64,000 bases of DNA from Anaerolineae bacterium (GTDB lineage: Bacteria > Chloroflexota > Anaerolineae > Aggregatilineales > Phototrophicaceae): positions 163,158 to 227,157 of the forward strand of contig JALHNT010000002.1 in the NCBI GenBank assembly GCA_022843385.1, read 5' to 3'. This document shows positions 27,715-36,191 of this stretch, piece after piece. The notes below the pieces were generated by a model. That model was not told the origin of the DNA. It searched no databases and worked only from the letters and a program-made list of their open reading frames with translations. Positions within the stretch are counted from its first letter, which is position 1; every line of letters begins with the position of its first letter. Position numbers and translations under genes: made by a program.

Positions 27715-28899
27715 TTAGGTTGGGTTGGCGTAAGCGCGCATCAGGATGCGGCTGACTTCTGGGCGGGTAAATTCAAGCGGCAGCAGTTCACCGGCACTCA
27801 ACTTGGCGCGCACCTGGGTGCCGCTGAGGTGCAGCCATTGAGACGACTCATGCGGACAGGTCTTGGCGGTCACAATCTGGCCGCAGGCGAAGCAGTGAAA
27901 AGCATGTTCAAACAGAATCGGTGTGATGCCGATGGCGGCCGGATCAAATTCATCGAAGATCAACTGGGCATCATAGGTGCCATAGTAATTGCCCACGCCG
28001 GCGTGGTCGCGCCCGACGATGAAGTGGGTACAGCCATAATTCTTGCGACAGATGGCATGGAAGATAGCCTCGCGCGGGCCAGCATAGCGCATGGCAGCCG
28101 GAAAAGCACTGAGCAGCACCCGATTGGCTGGATAGTAGTGTTCCAGGATGGCGTGATAACTTTCGACCCGCACTGCCGCCGGGATGTCATCGGATTTGGT
28201 CTCGCCGACCAGTGGATGCAGCAGCAGACCATCGACCATTTCCAGGGCGCACTTCTGTAGATATTCATGCGCCCGATGGATGGGATTGCGCGTCTGGAAA
28301 GCGACGATGCGCCGCCAGCCGCGCTCGGCGAACAGGGCGCGGGTTTGTTGGGGTGTACGGTAAATATCTGCAAAGCCCGGCTGGGGTTCGGTCAGCAGCC
28401 AGACGTCACCAGCCAGGTAGATGTCCCCCTGCGCCATCAGCCGTGCTACGCCGGGATGGGCCCCATCGGTGGTGCGATACACCTGTTGGGCTTCCGCCGT
28501 TTTGTCGTAGCCGAATTTCTCGGTCAGGTGCAGCAGACCAACCCGCTCACCGGCACCGTTCGCCAGCGCCACCCACTGCCCCACCGTCAGACGATCCGCA
28601 TCCCCGGATGTCACCGGCAGCGTGATCGGCAGCGACCAGGGAAGTCCGTTGGTCAGGTGCATTGTGGAAACGACGGATTGATAGTCAGCGCGCGTCATGA
28701 AACCCGTCAACGGGCTGAACACACCGGTCGCAATCAGCTCCAGATCGGACAGTGACACTTCAGACAGCATTACCACCGGCGCAGCATCGGCCAACGAGCG
28801 CAGTTCATCAGCCTGTGCGCCACCTGCCAAACGATTGATGAGAACGCCGCCGTGTGGAGGGATGGGGTTTGAAGGGTGTGCCATGAAGTCAACAATCAT
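27715..28899 (-). CDS. sat: Sulfate adenylyltransferase (ATP sulfurylase)
   Basis: A 394-residue single-chain ATP sulfurylase (sulfate plus ATP to APS plus pyrophosphate). Marks are [10 protein letters not shown] at the N-terminus, the nucleotide motif [12 protein letters not shown], and [24 protein letters not shown] plus CPHES cysteine pair suggests the zinc site of this homo-oligomeric type. Two starts are possible, at 28899 and at 28884 (MAHPSNP); neither has a strong ribosome site. It lacks a fused kinase domain, since cysC is separate and directly downstream. Arginase lies 51 bases upstream on the same strand and may share the transcript. Confidence 0.94.
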   Translation of the reverse strand: MIVDFMAHPSNPIPPHGGVLINRLAGGAQADELRSLADAAPVVMLSEVSLSDLELIATGVFSPLTGFMTRADYQSVVSTMHLTNGLPWSLPITLPVTSGDADRLTVGQWVALANGAGERVGLLHLTEKFGYDKTAEAQQVYRTTDGAHPGVARLMAQGDIYLAGDVWLLTEPQPGFADIYRTPQQTRALFAERGWRRIVAFQTRNPIHRAHEYLQKCALEMVDGLLLHPLVGETKSDDIPAAVRVESYHAILEHYYPANRVLLSAFPAAMRYAGPREAIFHAICRKNYGCTHFIVGRDHAGVGNYYGTYDAQLIFDEFDPAAIGITPILFEHAFHCFACGQIVTAKTCPHESSQWLHLSGTQVRAKLSAGELLPLEFTRPEVSRILMRAYANPT

Positions 28900-28950
28900 C
28901 CAGAGTAGGGTTCGGCGCTATTGTACCACTTTTCTTAAGCCTGCAACTTT

Positions 28951-29853
28951 TCAAATGATCCGCTGACCGAACAATCCGGCGGCCAGGTCAACTGCAACGG
29001 CGGCGGTGCGATTGCGCTCATCCAGGATGGGATTGACCTCAACAAAATCAACCGAGCTGACACGACTATCATCGGCCAGTATTTCCATGATGAGGTGGGC
29101 TTCGCGCACCGTCAGGCCACCGGAAACCGGCGTCCCGACACCCGGCGCGACGCTAGGATCGAGCGAGTCCATATCGAAACTGACATGAATCGAGTCGGCT
29201 CCGTACAGCACATCAAGGGTGGTACGCATGGAAGCAGCCATGCCGTCCTCATCAATATCGCGCATGGTGATGACCTTGATGCCGGCTTGTCGGATCGCCA
29301 CCCGTTCCGCCGGGTCGAGATCACGAGTGGAAATCATGACGATGTTATCCGGGTCCAATAATCGTTCGCCGATCCGCAGCGGCGGGGGACATTTGCCCAT
29401 CAGGGCTGCGGCCACCATGCCATGCACATTGCCGGACGGGGTGATCTCCGGCGTATTATAATCACCATGTGCATCCACCCAAATCACACCGACCCGATCA
29501 GCACGATAAAGCGCACCGGAAATGCTGCCGAGGGCGATACTATGGTCGCCGCCGAGGACGATCATGCGCTCATCCGATTCAATGGCGCGGCGCACTGTGC
29601 TGTGCAGCCGTTGACAAACATCCGCAACCGCCGAGGCGTTGAGCATCTTTTCCTCGCCCGGCAGATGATTGACTTCTTCGGCCACCGGGACAGCGATGTT
29701 GCCCCAATCACGCACGGTATGCCCCAGCGCTTCCAGCCTTCTCTGCAGTCCCGCGTAACGCACCGCGCTCGGCCCCATATCGACGCCGCGCCGGTTCTGC
29801 CCCAGATCCATCGGTACGCCGCAAATCCCAATCGGACGAGTATCATTCGCCAT
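28951..29853 (-). CDS. rocF: Arginase (ureohydrolase family)
   Basis: A 300-residue Mn-dependent ureohydrolase. The binuclear manganese ligands appear in [18 protein letters not shown] and SFDMDSLDP, and the substrate loop in PSGNVHGM. The [19 protein letters not shown] opening and the length fit arginase (arginine to ornithine and urea) better than agmatinase. The ATG at 29853 follows AAGGGGG; 20 more upstream in-frame codons lack a site and overlap the tatC terminator. It is separated from tatC by that terminator and probably starts a transcript that continues into sat-cysC. Confidence 0.92.
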   Translation of the reverse strand: MANDTRPIGICGVPMDLGQNRRGVDMGPSAVRYAGLQRRLEALGHTVRDWGNIAVPVAEEVNHLPGEEKMLNASAVADVCQRLHSTVRRAIESDERMIVLGGDHSIALGSISGALYRADRVGVIWVDAHGDYNTPEITPSGNVHGMVAAALMGKCPPPLRIGERLLDPDNIVMISTRDLDPAERVAIRQAGIKVITMRDIDEDGMAASMRTTLDVLYGADSIHVSFDMDSLDPSVAPGVGTPVSGGLTVREAHLIMEILADDSRVSSVDFVEVNPILDERNRTAAVAVDLAAGLFGQRII

Positions 29854-29873
29854 ACCATCCCCCTTCGCTTTCC

Positions 29874-29910
29874 GAAACAAAACGACCAGCCGGTTCATTG
29901 CGCTGGTCGT
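29874..29910 (-). terminator. Intrinsic terminator of nusB-tatC
   Basis: On the minus strand ACGACCAGC and GCTGGTCGT (29902-29910 and 29882-29890) form a perfect 9-bp stem with an 11-nt loop, followed by TTTTGTTT. It starts 28 bases after the tatC stop. Confidence 0.9.
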
Positions 29911-29937
29911 CAATCCTTCACTTCAACGGCTAATGGT

Positions 29938-30747
29938 TCACCGTTCGGCGCGATTCAACCGCTGACCGATGCCGACAAGGAAAATGCTGAACACATAGAG
30001 CATTAGCAGCGGAATAATCACCAGCCCCATGTTCACCGGATCAACCGTTGGTGTAATGACCGCCGCCGCGATGGCTGCGCCGACGATGGCGATGCGCCAA
30101 TTCTTGATGAGCACCTGCTGTGTCACAAAACCCAGCACCGATAAGACGAAGAAAATCAACGGCGTTTCAAATGCCACACCCATCCAGAAGAGCAGCGAGG
30201 TGACAAAACCCAGATAACGATCGGCCGTCCAGAAGGCTTCAAAGATTTCTGGCTCGAATCCCACCAGAAAATCCAGCGCTGGCGGGATGAGGATGTACCA
30301 GGCAAACGCTACACCGATCAGGAACAGAACCGTCACAGGGGGGATTGAAATCAGGAGCAGACGTTTTTCCTTCTGCGTGAGGCCAGGAAGGACAAACATC
30401 AATAGTTGATAGGTGATCATCGGGATCGACAGGATGGCGCCAACCAGCAGTGCGACGCGAAAATACTGGACAATCGCGCCGGTCGGATCGGTGAAGACCA
30501 GTTGTTGACCATAGGGCTGTACAAGAAATTTCAGGACAGGTTCAGCTACGACTACACCGATAACGGTACCAATAACCAGCGCCAGCGACGCCTTGAACAG
30601 GCGTTGGCGCAGCTCATCGAGATGGTCGAAGAAACCCATCCGAGCGCCTTCACCGTCCTCAGGTTCAGCGACCGGCTGTGGCGCGGCTGGAACGGGAGTC
30701 TGTTTGCTCGGTGGGGGCGTGACCTTAGGTTTCGGAAGCATCGACAT
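29938..30747 (-). CDS. tatC: Sec-independent protein translocase TatC
   Basis: A 269-residue inner-membrane receptor of the twin-arginine export pathway. After a Pro-rich N-terminal tail of about 36 residues comes the family motif [13 protein letters not shown], followed by six hydrophobic segments. [17 protein letters not shown] and the [14 protein letters not shown] helix are typical. The ATG has GGAGG upstream, and its first 23 bases overlap the end of nusB, so translation is coupled. No tatA or tatB gene is next to it. The unit ends in a clear intrinsic terminator. Confidence 0.95.
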   Translation of the reverse strand: MSMLPKPKVTPPPSKQTPVPAAPQPVAEPEDGEGARMGFFDHLDELRQRLFKASLALVIGTVIGVVVAEPVLKFLVQPYGQQLVFTDPTGAIVQYFRVALLVGAILSIPMITYQLLMFVLPGLTQKEKRLLLISIPPVTVLFLIGVAFAWYILIPPALDFLVGFEPEIFEAFWTADRYLGFVTSLLFWMGVAFETPLIFFVLSVLGFVTQQVLIKNWRIAIVGAAIAAAVITPTVDPVNMGLVIIPLLMLYVFSIFLVGIGQRLNRAER

Positions 30748-31276
30748 CTAATTCCTCCGACGGAAACAGCTTACGAATGGCGTCACGGTCATTATCGGCG
30801 ATCATCGCCAGGGCACCATTGATGAAGCGGGTCGAACCATCTGAACCAAATACATTCGCCAGTTCAACCGCTTCGGCGATGATGACTCCCAGTGGCATGT
30901 TGGGCAGAAGCACCATTTCAGCCACCGCCATACGCAGAATGTTGCGGTCAATGATCGAAAGCTGGTTAATGGAGAATTCAGGCGCAAACGGCTGTATGTA
31001 GGCATCCAGCGACGGCGTCTGGCCGGCAACCGCCTGAACTAAGGCGCGTACATGGCGTTGGGTCTTGCTAGTCATCGTTCCGGCTTCACTAAGCTGGGCT
31101 GTCAGCACTTCACCGAGAGGATGACGAGCGCTGTCGATCTCATAAAGGATTTGCAACGCTAAACGACGGGCGATGCTGCGCTCGGTCTGCGCGGGTGAAG
31201 GCTCGATGACCTCCACATCCATATTGTCGCGATCCAGTTCCGGAATATCAGTCATGTTCTTGAATGGGATTTCCAC
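30725..31276 (-). CDS. nusB: Transcription antitermination factor NusB
   Basis: A 183-residue NusB, which binds boxA RNA with S10 in rRNA antitermination. RRLALQILYEID is the N-terminal helix and NQLSIIDRNILRMAVAEM with VIIAEAVELANVFG is the core. The GTG at 31276 is chosen because GAGGGA lies six bases upstream; other in-frame ATG codons at 31300 and 31255 lack a site. The N-terminus has about 30 extra acidic residues before the NusB fold. It is the first gene of nusB-tatC and divergent from the small transcription unit at 31330-31557. Confidence 0.93.
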   Translation of the reverse strand: MEIPFKNMTDIPELDRDNMDVEVIEPSPAQTERSIARRLALQILYEIDSARHPLGEVLTAQLSEAGTMTSKTQRHVRALVQAVAGQTPSLDAYIQPFAPEFSINQLSIIDRNILRMAVAEMVLLPNMPLGVIIAEAVELANVFGSDGSTRFINGALAMIADNDRDAIRKLFPSEELDVDASET

Positions 31277-31329
31277 TAATTGTCCCTCAGTGTACCGCAT
31301 AAAGCCACATTTGCCTATGGATGGGAGAC

Positions 31330-31359
31330 TTGACAGGTCACAAAGGGTCATGATACATT
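31330..31359 (+). promoter_or_regulatory. Sigma-70-like promoter of a small transcription unit
   Basis: A consensus -35 TTGACA (31330-31335) is 18 bp from TACATT (31354-31359). GGTCA is repeated at 31336, 31346 and 31373, between and after the boxes, and might be an operator. The only thing downstream before a terminator is a 31-codon frame. Confidence 0.5.
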
Positions 31360-31425
31360 GATCCTCAAGGGGTCATACCGGTTCAACCTATCCATCAGCA
31401 GCTCACTAAAGGACAAGGACTCAGC

Positions 31426-31521
31426 ATGGCAATCAAGGGACATCTTCAGCCCGGAATCGACATACGACATTCGTATACTCAGCCTGCTTACCATTCGAGG
31501 CCCTCACAACGGGTCAGTTAA
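31426..31521 (+). CDS. Possible 31-residue micropeptide or the body of a small RNA
   Basis: ATG at 31426, with AAGGA eight bases upstream, opens a 31-codon frame. The stop TAA (31519-31521) sits on the first bases of a strong terminator. The encoded peptide is basic and polar (begins MAIKGHLQPG) with no signal or membrane segment. Inside the frame, ATACGA-CAT-TCGTAT (31462-31476) is a perfect 6-bp hairpin, which would suit a structured RNA. With the consensus promoter at 31330-31359 this is a complete unit of about 190 nt. I cannot decide between peptide and ncRNA. It does not match 4.5S, 6S or tmRNA features I know. Confidence 0.35.
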   Translation: MAIKGHLQPGIDIRHSYTQPAYHSRPSQRVS

Positions 31522-31557
31522 AGAGCCGCAGGCGTAGCGTTTGCGGCTCTTTTTTTT
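31520..31557 (+). terminator. Strong intrinsic terminator of the small unit
   Basis: AAAGAGCCGCA (31520-31530) and TGCGGCTCTTT (31542-31552) form a perfect 11-bp stem followed by an unbroken run of T to 31557. Confidence 0.93.
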
Positions 31558-31577
31558 CGCGAAAGGCATCCATTCTC

Positions 31578-31784
31578 ATGAATCATCACTGGTGGACAGA
31601 ACTCTACTTCAGTCAACACAAACAGCACGAATATCAGCGACAGGCCGCACAAGAACGCCTGGCAACCCTACGGCCAAACGACCGCCGCTCTAGAGTAGCC
31701 GCCTGGTGGACGCGATGGTTCCGCTGGCATGCCACGCCACAGCCCGAAGCAGCAGCCGCACTGGACTACGCCCCTACCCCGTAG
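31578..31784 (+). CDS. Small Trp/Arg-rich protein of unknown function
   Basis: A 68-residue frame lying neatly between two intrinsic terminators (31520-31557 and 31800-31832), which argues that it is a real gene. The ATG has AAAGG about 13 bases upstream, a loose spacing. The peptide begins MNHHWWTELYF, has a Gln/Arg-rich helix, then an aromatic-basic patch AAWWTRWFRWHA that could be an amphipathic membrane-binding helix. No known family. Confidence 0.5.
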   Translation: MNHHWWTELYFSQHKQHEYQRQAAQERLATLRPNDRRSRVAAWWTRWFRWHATPQPEAAAALDYAPTP

Positions 31785-31799
31785 TCACCACATTCAGCG

Positions 31800-31832
31800 A
31801 CGCGCATCAAGTCTGGTGCGCGTTTTCTTTTC
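31800..31832 (+). terminator. Intrinsic terminator after the 68-residue gene
   Basis: ACGCGCA (31800-31806) and TGCGCGT (31817-31823) form a perfect 7-bp stem followed by TTTCTTTT on the plus strand. Confidence 0.8.
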
Positions 31833-31884
31833 CCTCATGGCGCAGTACCATATACGTCACGATCACAGCAGACTGGATTGCACC

Positions 31885-32496
31885 ATGAAAAAAATGGCGA
31901 TCATTTTCGATTTCGGCGGTGTCTTCATGAAGACCATCGATTACACCCCACGGCAGCGTTGGGATGAACGGCTGGGCTTAACGCGAGATAGCGTGGAGCG
32001 CGTGGTGCACGGCAGCGAAAGCTGGCGACAGGCACAGATTGGCACCCTCTCGTTGGAAGCTTATTGGGCTGATGTCGCCAATCAGCTCCATCTGGACGCA
32101 GCGTCAACCCGGCAATTGGCAGAAGACTTTTACAGCGGCGATCAACTCGATCAAGAGCTGGTCGCCTTTGCCCGCCAGCTTCGAGCAGCCGGACACCCGG
32201 TAGCGTTGTTGAGCAATGACTCCCCTGCCCTGAGCGGCAAACTGGAGCGCCTGGGCATTCATGACTTGTTCCAACCGCTGGTGATCTCCGCCAATATTGG
32301 GGTGATGAAGCCAGCAGCAGCGGCCTATCAGACGGTGTTGGAGCAGATGCGAATCGAGCCAGGTGACGCCATCTTCATTGACGATATGCCGGCCAACATC
32401 GAAGGTGCCCAGGCTGTCGGGCTGGAGGCCATCCGGTACACCGACACGCGCAGTGTCATCGATCAACTCACTGCACGATTGCAGTCCCAGCACTGA
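31885..32496 (+). CDS. HAD superfamily hydrolase, subfamily IA
   Basis: A 203-residue HAD phosphatase-like enzyme. The nucleophile D9 is in FDFGG, motif II is LLSNDS near residue 109, the lysine of motif III is in MKPAAAAY near 141, and motif IV is FIDDMPANIEGA near 168. This layout fits small-molecule phosphatases of the phosphoglycolate or YihX sugar-phosphatase group; substrate is unknown. The ATG at 31885 has a weak site, and ATG 31894 is a possible alternative. It begins just after a terminator, so it has its own promoter. Confidence 0.87.
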   Translation: MKKMAIIFDFGGVFMKTIDYTPRQRWDERLGLTRDSVERVVHGSESWRQAQIGTLSLEAYWADVANQLHLDAASTRQLAEDFYSGDQLDQELVAFARQLRAAGHPVALLSNDSPALSGKLERLGIHDLFQPLVISANIGVMKPAAAAYQTVLEQMRIEPGDAIFIDDMPANIEGAQAVGLEAIRYTDTRSVIDQLTARLQSQH

Positions 32497-32786
32497 AACG
32501 GAAAGTTGTCAAGCACCTACAAATTCGCTCCATAAAGAGTCTTGGACTAAACCTTTAGAAGTCTCCAGTTGATGCAAACGCACTGATGCATTCGTTTGAG
32601 CTGGGTTAGGAAGAATTTGAACAGCGATAGAAACCTGAAGAGTCGTTGTAATACTATTCGTCAGATTACCTGCTCTTGCCTGTTTATCAGGCAGATATAC
32701 TGATTTCAAGGATGAGTTGGTTTTCAGCCCAAGCCGGATATGCTAGTATTGAGCGAAGATGGCATTAATCATCAAAGGGATTATTC
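32497..32786. other. Intergenic stretch with a coding-like but start-less minus-strand frame
   Basis: On the minus strand, 32509 to about 32740 is open and translates into a plausible-looking sequence (for example NASVRLHQLETSKG). It lacks an ATG and a ribosome-binding site, and it is A/T-rich. It may be the decayed 3' end of a lost gene or chance. No hairpin with a T tract is seen. Confidence 0.2.
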
Positions 32787-33152
32787 ATGAACGGTCTGGA
32801 CATCAATGACATCATTCGGGCATTAGGTCCACGGTCTGGCATCGATCTGCTTTATGACATCATGCTGTACCTGATGTTCTTCCTCGATCTGATCCTGATG
32901 TTCATGCAGGGCGACAAGGAATTGATTACAACGGTATTTGCCGGTAGCGCCGCGGCGCTGGCAGTAGTTGCCAAGCTGAATATCTTCCCGCCTAAGAACT
33001 TCGGGAGCCTGGTACTGAACGCAGGCTTATTGATTCTGCCACTGCTAGTGACTGGCATCAGCAAACAGGACAAATCACGCCCGGTTGGGGTGATCGTCAG
33101 CATCATCAGCGGGCTGCATTTCTTCCTGTTCTGGTTCATGGAACAACGCTGA
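32787..33152 (+). CDS. Small integral membrane protein of unknown function
   Basis: A 121-residue hydrophobic protein with about four membrane segments (residues about 20-40, 46-64, 72-90 and 100-117) joined by short charged loops. The ATG at 32787 is preceded by AAAGGG. There is no recognised motif. Its stop abuts the comEC stop on the other strand, with no spacer. Codon use is in keeping with the main genome. Confidence 0.7.
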   Translation: MNGLDINDIIRALGPRSGIDLLYDIMLYLMFFLDLILMFMQGDKELITTVFAGSAAALAVVAKLNIFPPKNFGSLVLNAGLLILPLLVTGISKQDKSRPVGVIVSIISGLHFFLFWFMEQR

Positions 33153-35507
33153 TCAGCGAGACGGAACCGCCCATAGCGTCTGTCCATCCGTCCAGAAATG
33201 AACCGTGCCGTCTCGGTCAGTGCGAAACACCGGCCGTGTCTGGAGTGTTTCGAGCGCTGCCTCGTCCGGCTGTCCAAAGCGGCTGGACACATCCACTTGC
33301 AGCATGATGGCGCTGGGTTGAACCGCCTGCAAGAAGGCCGGCTCAAGGCTGTCACGCTGGGCCTGAGATGGAATTTGCAGCACCGTTGCCAGCGGCCAGC
33401 GCTGACCCTGCAATATCTGCGCCTGGCCCGATGGACTGAGGTCTGAAGGCAGTAGAAATGATATGTCGCCATAGGTCAAGCGAAGAGTCAGAGCATCATC
33501 ATCGCGCCGCGCATCTTCCGCCGGGGTCTGCATCGGATACAGCACTTCCAAGCGGACACCATCGCTCAATTCGACTCCATAGCCAGCCGTTACCGCGACA
33601 ACCTCAGTGACTTCGTTCAGCTTTGCCAGCAGCGCCTGATATTCCGGGCGCGGATCGCTGGAGCCATTGGTCAACGCAACCCCGATCTGATAGCGATCCA
33701 GGAGTCGTGGCAGCGCGATGAAATCATCGGGGTCGGGCTGGGTCAGGATCAGCATCTCGATTTCACGATCATTGAAGGGCAGCCGATCTCCCAATGCGGT
33801 TAGTAGCCGCGATGGAAAACGTCCGCCATCGATCAGGATGTGCGCTCCATCCGGCGATTGAATCAGGATGGCATTGCCGGGCCCCATATCGAGCATCCAG
33901 ACATGCAATTTCCCATCCGGACGGCTGAGGTAAAGGATGAGCATAAGCAGCGCCAATCCGGAACCCGATACGAGCAGCGTGGTTGTCACCAGCCGATGAC
34001 GCATGTATCGGGCAAGCACCATCGGCCAGGACGGTCGGGCGGCCACCATGAGCGCTCCTCCGATCAACAGGGTATAAAACAGGGTGATCCAGCGCGGTTC
34101 GACCTGGAGTTGAATCTCGGCAAAAGGCAATCGCGCGAACAATCGCACGACATCGATGGTCCACGAGAGCAGCAGCATATCGAGCCAATAGAGAAGCTGT
34201 GCCAGCGGGGGCAGGATGAAAGCGATCAAGGTCGCCACCAGCCCCAGAATGAGCAGCACCGCCTGTACCGGCAGCACCAGGAGATTGACGACCAGTGAGA
34301 GCAGAGAAAGACGCTCGAAATACAATACGATCAGCGGAAGCGTGGTGATCTGCGCCGCGATCGAGACGACCAGCGGCTCGGCAAGGAAATCACCAACGCG
34401 CGACGCGGATGAACGTGGCAGCACATGACTCAGCCCGTTGTTGAACAGTTGAGTGAAGGGCGTAGCGAAGAGTGCTAACCCCAGCGTGGCGAAAAAGCTG
34501 AGTTGAAAGCCGACATCCCACAGTATCAATGGATTGGCAAGGGACATCAGCAGTGCGACGAAGGCCAGCGAAGCCGGTACATAGCTCTTGCGACGAATAA
34601 CCGCGCCAATCACCAACATACTCGACATGATGGCGGCGCGCACGACCGAAGCGCTAGCTCCAACCATGACCGAATAGATGACCAGAGTCGATATGCCAAT
34701 GACGGCAGCCCAGCGGGGACGAACCCGAAAGCGCTGCAACAATCCCATCACGACGCCAGAGAGGATCGCCATGTTGAAGCCGCTGATGGCGATGATATGC
34801 GAAGCACCAACGGCGCTGAATGCATCCGACACTTCGGGTGGCAGGCCACGCGCATCCCCCAGCAGAATACCCATCAGCAGCGAGGCATCCGGCTCGGGCA
34901 AACTCTGTGCAATGGCGCGGCGGGCGCGATCCTTGAAGTCAAAGATCGCATCCATGACCGGATTTGCCCGATCTTCCCCGATCAGACGCACAGCGGCGTT
35001 GGGCATAATGCTGAAGATGCCGTAGCGCGCCAGATAATCCTGATAAGAAAAGGTGTCGCCAACAAAGGGTGTCCCTAAAAAGCCGCTGGCGGCAATCCGA
35101 TCACCGTAGTGAATAGTCGAGTCCAGCGGAGCCTGTACCAGCACCAGGCCACTGGTGAAGGTGTTGATGAAATCGTGGGTGATGACTTCGACTTCAACGC
35201 GCAGATCAACGCGGTTATCACGCACATCGGGTTCAGCCACCACGATTCCACGCAGGGTGACATTCCATTCACCATTGTATTGAGCGACACGGCTGGTGAG
35301 TGGGACGATGCTGTAACGAGCAGCGCCCAATGTGAAGGCAACGGCGGCCAGGAGCAACCAGCGCCAACGACGACGCGCGTGGAGTAAGCCGACAGCCAGC
35401 GCCAAGATGAGCGCCAGCAGCAACCAGGCCAGAGGTGCCTGTCCCCACAAGCCGGCAGCGATTAGAATACCCGCCACCCAGCCGAACGTTAGATAGATGA
35501 TCCGCAT
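33153..35507 (-). CDS. comEC: ComEC/Rec2-family DNA-uptake channel with degenerate metallo-beta-lactamase domain
   Basis: A 784-residue polytopic protein. It has two N-terminal helices, an OB-like DUF4131 domain (residues about 60-180), the competence channel domain with GILLGDARGLPPE and ISGFNMAILSG near residues 220-260, and a C-terminal metallo-beta-lactamase-like domain from about 535. In active relatives that domain has HxHxDH, GD and HHG metal ligands. Here the matching places read TQPDPDD (about 590), LPSDLSPSG and IPSQAQ (about 713), so the zinc site is lost. The channel may still carry single-stranded DNA inwards. Start ATG 35507 has no clear ribosome-binding site. No comEA or comF is nearby. 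Confidence 0.9.
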   Translation of the reverse strand: MRIIYLTFGWVAGILIAAGLWGQAPLAWLLLALILALAVGLLHARRRWRWLLLAAVAFTLGAARYSIVPLTSRVAQYNGEWNVTLRGIVVAEPDVRDNRVDLRVEVEVITHDFINTFTSGLVLVQAPLDSTIHYGDRIAASGFLGTPFVGDTFSYQDYLARYGIFSIMPNAAVRLIGEDRANPVMDAIFDFKDRARRAIAQSLPEPDASLLMGILLGDARGLPPEVSDAFSAVGASHIIAISGFNMAILSGVVMGLLQRFRVRPRWAAVIGISTLVIYSVMVGASASVVRAAIMSSMLVIGAVIRRKSYVPASLAFVALLMSLANPLILWDVGFQLSFFATLGLALFATPFTQLFNNGLSHVLPRSSASRVGDFLAEPLVVSIAAQITTLPLIVLYFERLSLLSLVVNLLVLPVQAVLLILGLVATLIAFILPPLAQLLYWLDMLLLSWTIDVVRLFARLPFAEIQLQVEPRWITLFYTLLIGGALMVAARPSWPMVLARYMRHRLVTTTLLVSGSGLALLMLILYLSRPDGKLHVWMLDMGPGNAILIQSPDGAHILIDGGRFPSRLLTALGDRLPFNDREIEMLILTQPDPDDFIALPRLLDRYQIGVALTNGSSDPRPEYQALLAKLNEVTEVVAVTAGYGVELSDGVRLEVLYPMQTPAEDARRDDDALTLRLTYGDISFLLPSDLSPSGQAQILQGQRWPLATVLQIPSQAQRDSLEPAFLQAVQPSAIMLQVDVSSRFGQPDEAALETLQTRPVFRTDRDGTVHFWTDGQTLWAVPSR

Positions 35508-35555
35508 AAATCAGACTTCATGGTTGCAGAACAACGTTTCATGGAAAACATTACG

Positions 35556-35589
35556 GAAAACAAAAAAGGGTATCGAAATGGATACCCTG
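35556..35589 (-). terminator. Intrinsic terminator of the plsC-to-coiled-coil gene run
   Basis: GGGTATC (35568-35574) and GATACCC (35581-35587) pair perfectly around a 6-nt loop. On the minus strand the stem is followed by TTTTTTG. It lies 24 bases after the stop of the 35611-36156 gene. Confidence 0.88.
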
Positions 35590-35610
35590 GCAACCGATCA
35601 AACCCAAAAC

Positions 35611-36156
35611 TTACTTGTTGTTCTCTTTAGGCGATTCGATGCGCCCACCCACTTCAACCACTTGGCGCGGCATGGGCGCAGGGAATTGAGCTGGCGGCAG
35701 CGGTTGAGCAGCGCCGGTGGTGGCCGCTTCATTGATGCCATTGCGGACCGTGTTGAGTGCCCGAGCGAGCTGTTGTTCCAGTTTGCTCAGGGTCTCCAGT
35801 ACATAACGATCGGCTTCAGCCGTGATGTTCTCGGCTTCCTGACGGGCCTGCTCGATGATGTTGGCGGCGCGGCTCTGGGCAGCCTGAACTGTCGCTTCAC
35901 GATCGAGGAGCTGGTTGCCCTGCTCCCGCGCACCCTGAATGATGCGGGCGGCTTCCTCGTTCGACTGTGCCAGGATGCGGTCACGCTGCGCCAGCACCCG
36001 CGAGGCTTTCTCGATTTCCTCGGGTATCGAAATTCGCATCTGGTCAATCAATTCCAGAGCGCGTTCTTCGTCAATCATGGTGAACTTGCTAAAGGGCATA
36101 TGACGCCCTTCGTCAATCAAGTCCTCCAGACGGTCTACCAGATGCTGAATATCCAT
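35611..36156 (-). CDS. Coiled-coil protein resembling V-ATPase subunit H/ATP synthase b
   Basis: A 181-residue protein with a long charged helix from about residue 45 to 135, rich in Ala, Glu, Gln and Arg, of the kind annotated as V-type ATPase subunit H or DivIVA-like (COG2811). A Pro-rich tail follows. There is no membrane segment and no ATPase gene nearby, so an ATPase role is doubtful. A scaffold or cell-division role is equally possible. The ATG follows GGAGGAA. It is last in the run after coaD, 35 bases downstream, and ends at an intrinsic terminator. Confidence 0.75.
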   Translation of the reverse strand: MDIQHLVDRLEDLIDEGRHMPFSKFTMIDEERALELIDQMRISIPEEIEKASRVLAQRDRILAQSNEEAARIIQGAREQGNQLLDREATVQAAQSRAANIIEQARQEAENITAEADRYVLETLSKLEQQLARALNTVRNGINEAATTGAAQPLPPAQFPAPMPRQVVEVGGRIESPKENNK

Positions 36157-36191
36157 GAACTATTCCTCCATATGACCGTACCTGATCGCAA

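Noticed and set aside
27158..28899. Dissimilatory sulfate reduction locus
   Set aside because: The pair is the assimilatory type sat plus cysC. No aprAB, dsrAB or qmo genes are present.
31360..31557. 4.5S RNA, 6S RNA or tmRNA
   Set aside because: There is no GGAAG-type SRP domain IV loop, no pairing of 5' and 3' ends with a central bubble, and no tRNA-like ends.
35611..36156. Part of a V-type ATPase operon
   Set aside because: Only a coiled-coil resemblance to subunit H exists. No A, B, I or K subunits are near and the protein is soluble.
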